DNA of 17,932 nt from Chloroflexota bacterium (GTDB lineage Bacteria; Chloroflexota; Anaerolineae; Aggregatilineales; UBA2796), in NCBI GenBank assembly GCA_003695215.1, contig RFIM01000120.1:1-17932 (forward strand), given 5' to 3'. The translations under genes were made by a program, and so were the position numbers. Shown here piece by piece: positions 13,446 through 17,932 of this stretch. Under the pieces are notes generated by a model, which searched no databases, was not told the origin of the DNA, and was given only the letters and a program-made list of their open reading frames with translations. Within the stretch, counting starts at the first letter, position 1. Every line of letters starts with the position of its first letter.

Positions 13446-14796
13446 CGCGTTGCGGCGCGCTTGGCTAGCGCTGGTGTTGGCGACGTGCGTTGTGGCGCGC
13501 TTGGCTGTGCTGCTCGCCTTTCCGTCGGTCTTCGCCTTCGATCAGACCAATGCTGTTCACGGCTCAGAGGCCTACGATGCCTACGCACAGAATTTGCTGG
13601 CCACAGGCGTCTATGGTAGAGCCCTTGGCGTGCCTGATGCGGCAATTCCGCCATTTTATAGCTATGCCTTAGCAGCGCTCTATAGGCTGTTCGGGCGCGG
13701 CTATTTGCAGGTCGGCTTGTTTCACACGCTGCTGGATTGCCTCTCGATTTACTTCCTGGTCGCCATTGGCACGCGGCTGTTCAATCGACGCGTCGGCATA
13801 TTGGCGGGCTTCGCCTACGCGCTCTATCCGTACTTGATCTTCCAGAACTTGACGCTGATCGACACGCCGCTGTTCATGACGCTGATGTACGGCTTCCTGT
13901 GGTGCGCCGTCTTGCTGCGCGAGCGGCGCAGCCTTGCGCTAGGGCTCCTCGGCGGCGCTTTCTTGGCGCTCAGCGCGCTGACTCGCCCTGTGGTCGTGCC
14001 GTTGGCGCCGCTAGTGGCTTTGTGGTTCCTGTTCCGCCTGAGCTGGGCTGAGACCGTGCGCCGCTTGTTGCCTGTGGCAGCGCTGAGCGCGCTGATAGTC
14101 GCGCCGTGGCTGGCGCGCACGTCCAGCGTTTACGGCGCCTTTGTGCCGATTGCCACCAATGGCGGCATGAATTTTTGGTTTGGCAACAATCCGTTGACCA
14201 TTCCGTTAGTGCGCGCAGGCTTTCATCCACAGTGGATCAGGCCTGACGCGCCGATTCGCACTGAAGATACGCGCCTGGCCAATGACGATCTCTATCAGCT
14301 CTCGTTCAGCTACCTGCGCGAAAACTTGCGCCAATTGCCTGAGTTGCTGTGGGTGAAATTCCTGGCCTATTGGAGCGTGGACGTCTTCCCGACGCGCAAT
14401 CCTATCCCTGGCGCCATGCCAATCGTCATGCCTGATGGCGAGCTGCGCTTCCAGACTGAGCGCGGCGAGACGTTCTCGCCCGTCACTATTGGCGAAGCTG
14501 ATCCTGTGGCGGCCTATTCGCAGACGCTCTTCGACGCGATCGGACGGACAGTGCATCGGCTGTACTTCGGCAGCCTGCTTTTCCTCGCCTTGATTGGCAT
14601 AGCGCTCAGCTTGCGACAATGGCGCGATCTGGCGCTGCTGTGGCTCGTGCAGCTGGCCATGACCGCGTTCTATGTGATCTACATCCCTGCCACGCGCTAC
14701 CGCGTGCCGACCGATCCACTCCTATTCCTATTCTCAGCTTACGCCGCGCTCAGCCTGCTAGAGCATTTGCGCCGCGCTCAGGTGCAGCATGGCTAA
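13414..14796 (+). CDS. GT39-like membrane glycosyltransferase (GT-C fold)
   Basis: This 460-residue integral membrane protein has many hydrophobic segments (from about 15-40 onward) in the pattern of dolichyl-phosphate-mannose/ArnT-type family 39 enzymes. The first extracytoplasmic loop holds acidic residues in GSEAYDAYAQNLLATGVYG (50-68), where the family's catalytic carboxylate lies. Further typical pieces are IPPFYSYALAALYRLFG (78-94) and ALYPYLIFQNL followed by an ALTRP motif. Such enzymes transfer a sugar from a polyprenyl-phosphate donor to protein or lipid on the outer face. The start at 13414 overlaps upp by 32 nt; later in-frame TTG codons (13432, 13450) are alternatives. It overlaps the DUF58 gene by 8 nt, so translational coupling is likely. 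Acceptor unknown; the Thr/Pro-rich surface protein encoded nearby would be a plausible O-glycosylation target, but that is speculation. Confidence 0.8.
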   Translation: MQATVNLARVSALRRAWLALVLATCVVARLAVLLAFPSVFAFDQTNAVHGSEAYDAYAQNLLATGVYGRALGVPDAAIPPFYSYALAALYRLFGRGYLQVGLFHTLLDCLSIYFLVAIGTRLFNRRVGILAGFAYALYPYLIFQNLTLIDTPLFMTLMYGFLWCAVLLRERRSLALGLLGGAFLALSALTRPVVVPLAPLVALWFLFRLSWAETVRRLLPVAALSALIVAPWLARTSSVYGAFVPIATNGGMNFWFGNNPLTIPLVRAGFHPQWIRPDAPIRTEDTRLANDDLYQLSFSYLRENLRQLPELLWVKFLAYWSVDVFPTRNPIPGAMPIVMPDGELRFQTERGETFSPVTIGEADPVAAYSQTLFDAIGRTVHRLYFGSLLFLALIGIALSLRQWRDLALLWLVQLAMTAFYVIYIPATRYRVPTDPLLFLFSAYAALSLLEHLRRAQVQHG

Positions 14797-16060
14797 TCGC
14801 CGCAACGCCATTCACAGCCTGATCATCCTCGCTTTTCTAGGCGGCTTGGCAACAGGGCGCGCCTTTTTCTTCAATCTCGGCTATGCGCTGCTCATCCTGC
14901 TGTTTGTGGCGTGGCTATGGGCGCGCCTGAACTTGAGTCAGGTGCGCCTGACGCGCCGCACCTTGACTCGGCGCACACAAGTTGGCAAGACGCTTGACGA
15001 GTTCCTGAGCCTGCAGAGCCGTAGCCTGTTGCCGAAGCTATGGCTCGAGGTGCGCGATCACAGTACGCTGCCCGAACACCGCGTGAGCATTGTAGTGCCG
15101 CCCTTAGCGCCATATGGCGCTTTCCGTTGGTCAGCCCATACGCTCTGCACTCTGCGCGGCGAGTTCCAGCTGGGCGGCTTGACTTTGGCGAGCGGCGATC
15201 CGTTCGGCTTCTTCCAACTGACGCGCCACATTCCTGCCACGTCCAGCGTGCTGGTCTACCCTGCTATTGTGCCTTTGGCAGACTTCGCGCCTGAAGGCGG
15301 CGTCCTCTCAGGCGGAGAAGCACAGCGGCAGCGCGCTCACTTCGTGACCACGAACGCCTCAGGCATTCGCGATTATGCGCCTGGCGATAGCTTCAACCGC
15401 ATTCATTGGCGCAGCACGGCGCGTCGCGATAGGCTGATTGTCAAGGAATTCGAGCTCGATCCGCTCTCAGAGCTGTGGATTTTGCTTGATTTGAACGGCG
15501 TGGCGCATGTGGCACGCCCGTCAGATGCCATCAACATCGCCTTAGGCGAAATTTACCTACCGCCTGATAGCGCCGAGTACGCTATTGCCATTGCAGCCTC
15601 GATCAGCGCGCATTTCCTGATCAAAGAGCGCTCGCTTGGCTTTGTAGCCTACACGCCACAGCGCCAAGTCTTTCAGCCTGACCGCGGCGGACGTCAGCTC
15701 ACGCGTATCCTGGAAGTCCTAGCGCGCGCCAAAGTTGAGAGCGCCCTATCCTTTGCCCAGACCATTGCGCTGGAAAGCCAGCAGCTAACACGCGGCGTCA
15801 TCGCCATTCTGATCAGCGCCGATATGAGCGATGATTGGCTCTCAGAAGCGCAGCTACTCGTGCAGCGCGGCGTGCGCGTGATCGGCGTGCTGATCGATCC
15901 GCATAGCTTTGGCGTGTCGGTATCGGCACGGCGCGCAGAGGAAACGCGCGCTTGCCTTGAGATCAGCGGTGTGACGACCTATTTAGTGCGCTATGGCGAT
16001 GATCTCTCGGCTGCGCTCAGCCGCGCCAACCTGCGCCTGCCCAGCCGTCCTATTTGGTAA
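14789..16060 (+). CDS. DUF58-domain protein
   Basis: This 423-residue protein has two N-terminal membrane segments (about 8-24 and 28-45). A beta-rich region with SGDPFGFF (135-142) follows, then the DUF58 signature RDYAPGDSFNRIHWRSTAR (194-212) and RLIVKEFE (215-222). The C-terminal half has vWA-like strands such as LWILLDLNG (229-237). DUF58 proteins usually occur with a MoxR AAA ATPase and a transglutaminase-like membrane protein and are thought to act in chaperone-like or envelope complex assembly; their reaction is unknown. Here no MoxR gene is adjacent: the gene starts inside the end of the glycosyltransferase (ATG at 14789, 8-nt overlap). Its TAA directly abuts the stop of the convergent DUF4397 gene. 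Confidence 0.88.
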   Translation: MANRRNAIHSLIILAFLGGLATGRAFFFNLGYALLILLFVAWLWARLNLSQVRLTRRTLTRRTQVGKTLDEFLSLQSRSLLPKLWLEVRDHSTLPEHRVSIVVPPLAPYGAFRWSAHTLCTLRGEFQLGGLTLASGDPFGFFQLTRHIPATSSVLVYPAIVPLADFAPEGGVLSGGEAQRQRAHFVTTNASGIRDYAPGDSFNRIHWRSTARRDRLIVKEFELDPLSELWILLDLNGVAHVARPSDAINIALGEIYLPPDSAEYAIAIAASISAHFLIKERSLGFVAYTPQRQVFQPDRGGRQLTRILEVLARAKVESALSFAQTIALESQQLTRGVIAILISADMSDDWLSEAQLLVQRGVRVIGVLIDPHSFGVSVSARRAEETRACLEISGVTTYLVRYGDDLSAALSRANLRLPSRPIW

Positions 16061-17932
16061 CTACTCAGCCTTGATCAGCACCAAGCGCAGGTCACGCGGC
16101 GCGCCCGAATCGCCGCGCACCAGGAGCAGGTCATAGCACAGGCCTGTGGCAATCTCAACATCGCGCAGCTCGGCCAAAGGCGTGCCATCGATGGCGCTGC
16201 GCGCGATGAAGGTATAGGTATTGCCACGCAAAGTGATCAGGCTGGAAATTTGGCCGTACTCCAGGCGCACAAAATACTGCGCTGAGCGCGGCGTCGCAGT
16301 TGGACGATTGCCGAAGAACGTCGATCTCGAGGCGCTCAGCGGCGATTCAACTGAGATCGGCTCGGCATCAGGCGCGGCGTGAATCACACGTAGGACGGCG
16401 CTATTGCGGCTAGGGCGCGTCCGCTCTTGCGATTGCAAGAGCTGCCATGCACCTTGCCTGCCAATCAGAACAAAGACCAGGCTGCTGTTTGGTGCGTAGA
16501 ACAAAGTTTGCTCAGCGAGCACTTCACCGCTTTGGCTGCGCACAAGGCGCACAGGGCGCATAGCGCTATCGATCAGGCGCGGCGCCGTGCCGCTGTTCTC
16601 TTTCACAGCCGTGAAGAGCGGCGTCTCGCCGACGATTAGGTCAACGCTGATTGGCTCGGCTGCAGCGTTCACTAGGCGTACGCTGAGCGGATTGCTGAGA
16701 GTTGGCGTGGGCAAAGCGGCGAAGAGCGTCTGCACGTCAGTGCCGAACAAGAGCGTCGGCGTGTTCAAGCTGCTCAGCACTACATAGATGTAGTTCCAGC
16801 CTGCCTCAAGGTTTACTTCAGCCGTCTCAGCAGTGCGCGGCGGCTGATCGCGCTCAACAGTGTTGAAGGCCAGCTGATGGCGCCCTGCGCTGAGCGTGAT
16901 TGGCGCGCTGAGCGCAGCGTAGGGCACCGGCTCGCTGATCGGCACGCTTGGATTGAGCGCCTGCACAGCAGTGGCTTGACGGGCGAAGTTGAGGATGCTG
17001 AGCCGAGCGCTGCCTGGCGGCGGCGGATCGAGCGGCTCATTGAAAAGTGCGGTGCGCACTTGCCTTCCGAACTGCGTCCGCTGGCTATAGATGGCTAGGA
17101 GCAGTTGCCGATCTTCGCCGACAGGCAAAGTGCCTTCGAAGAGCGGCCGTGAATCGAGTGCAGCGCCGTAGGGCATGATGCGCATGCGGTAGGTGCGCAC
17201 TGCCAAGTTGAGCGGCTCTGCGAGCGTGCCGAAGCTCAGGCCTTCCAGCACAAGGCGCTCATCGAGGTATAGATCAACACGAGCAACGTTGGCATCCGCA
17301 TGCAGGACGCGCAACTTGCTCTCACGCGGTGTCGGCAAAATCAGCGTGGCAAGGCGCGGCGCTTCAGACGTGCCGTAGAGGATCAAGAAAGCTGAGTCGC
17401 GCGAGTTGAGCGTGAGTGGCGCAGCTAGCAGCATGCGATCATCGCGCAGAAAGCGCGCCGTATAGCGCCTTGCGATCACCTCGCGCGCAGCTGTGCTTTG
17501 TCCGCCACTTTGTGCCGCGCCGATAGCGATCTCTTCGTCTAAAAAGACACTCAAGGCTACATTGCCGAGCAGCGCATTAATAGCGGCCACGCGTGCCGTG
17601 CCAAGCGCCATTGTGCGCATATCTTGTGGGTAGCGTAGCACGCGCAAGGCCGTGCCTTCAGGGCGCAAGATGTACAGCAGTGTCTCGCCAATGCGCACGC
17701 GCACGCTCTCGCGCACTAGCGGCTCAGTTTGGCTTGGATTGGCGCGGCGAGGCAGAATGCGCAAGGTGTATTCGCCTTCGCCAAGTGGCAAAGGCGAACT
17801 GAACTCGCCATAGCTCAGGCCGAAGGCGATCGCTGAGCCCTCCATGTAGATATCCACGGGTGGCAGTTCAGGCGCGGCGTGGAAAAGGCGGAAGACGGCG
17901 CGCTCAGCGGCGTCCCGCGCGACGGTCGGAAG
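16061..17932 (-). CDS. Multi-DUF4397 repeat protein, 5' end outside the window
   Basis: The frame is open from the right edge, so 623 residues are visible and the true start lies beyond 17932; the GTG at 17857 is internal to the first unit. DUF4397-like units (pattern vRvlHAaPdapxVDvYldg...LsfG...l..G.Y.lri.p) can be traced. The clearest begin near residues 13 (FRLFHAAPELPPVDIYMEG), 207 (LRVLHADANVARVDLYLDE) and 514 (LRVIHAAPDAEPISVE). More divergent ones begin near 112, 309 and 416. That makes about six tandem beta-sandwich units. DUF4397 occurs in secreted or surface proteins of unknown function, so an extracellular structural or binding role is likely. No catalytic motif or anchor is seen in the visible part, and the C-terminus has no sorting signal. 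Confidence 0.8.
   Translation of the reverse strand, partial: LPTVARDAAERAVFRLFHAAPELPPVDIYMEGSAIAFGLSYGEFSSPLPLGEGEYTLRILPRRANPSQTEPLVRESVRVRIGETLLYILRPEGTALRVLRYPQDMRTMALGTARVAAINALLGNVALSVFLDEEIAIGAAQSGGQSTAAREVIARRYTARFLRDDRMLLAAPLTLNSRDSAFLILYGTSEAPRLATLILPTPRESKLRVLHADANVARVDLYLDERLVLEGLSFGTLAEPLNLAVRTYRMRIMPYGAALDSRPLFEGTLPVGEDRQLLLAIYSQRTQFGRQVRTALFNEPLDPPPPGSARLSILNFARQATAVQALNPSVPISEPVPYAALSAPITLSAGRHQLAFNTVERDQPPRTAETAEVNLEAGWNYIYVVLSSLNTPTLLFGTDVQTLFAALPTPTLSNPLSVRLVNAAAEPISVDLIVGETPLFTAVKENSGTAPRLIDSAMRPVRLVRSQSGEVLAEQTLFYAPNSSLVFVLIGRQGAWQLLQSQERTRPSRNSAVLRVIHAAPDAEPISVESPLSASRSTFFGNRPTATPRSAQYFVRLEYGQISSLITLRGNTYTFIARSAIDGTPLAELRDVEIATGLCYDLLLVRGDSGAPRDLRLVLIKAE

Noticed and set aside
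16061..17857. GTG at 17857 as the true start of the DUF4397 protein
   Set aside because: The frame stays open to the window edge, and the 25 upstream codons complete the first DUF4397 unit (FRLFHAAPELPP).

Overview
The window looks like a chromosomal segment of a Chloroflexota-type bacterium. This is inferred from Thr/Pro-rich surface stalks of the TPTRTPT kind, large TadE/TadG-like proteins, DUF4397 repeats and a moderately GC-rich, GCGC-rich sequence. No rRNA or other phylogenetic marker is present to prove it. Genes are dense and fall into five blocks of alternating strand. No mobile element, tRNA, rRNA or CRISPR array is visible.

Block 1 (1-987, minus) is pgeF followed 6 nt later by a truncated yggS, a common cell-wall/cofactor-maintenance pair. 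Block 2 (1109-5812, plus) holds an ExoA-like family 2 glycosyltransferase, a secreted protein with three LysM modules and an M23 peptidase, and an EF-G-like GTPase. The GTPase gene has a near-consensus promoter and a structured leader, and a long perfect hairpin follows it. Block 3 (5917-12521, minus) is a three-gene Tad-pilus-like operon, in transcription order TadE-like, TadG-like with a von Willebrand A domain, and a second TadE-like protein with Thr/Pro stalks and duplicated Cys-bounded domains. Block 4 (12819-16060, plus) is upp, a GT39-like membrane glycosyltransferase and a DUF58 protein, each overlapping the next. Block 5 (16061-17932, minus) is a large protein of about six DUF4397-like units that runs off the window. 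Its stop codon abuts the DUF58 stop codon with no gap.

Much of the window concerns the cell envelope: sugar transfer, peptidoglycan binding and cleavage, surface pseudopilins and secreted beta-rich repeats. The Tad-like operon has no ATPase, secretin or platform gene beside it, so its products must rely on machinery encoded elsewhere or do something other than build a classical Flp pilus.

The points most worth a second look are: the Asp-to-Asn change in the G4 motif of the EF-G-like protein; mutually exclusive hairpins and a displaced Shine-Dalgarno in its leader; the duplicated domain and near-identical DNA repeats in the stalked TadE protein; and the heavily interrupted vWA domain of the TadG-like protein. 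All functional statements are from reading the sequence; no database search was run.
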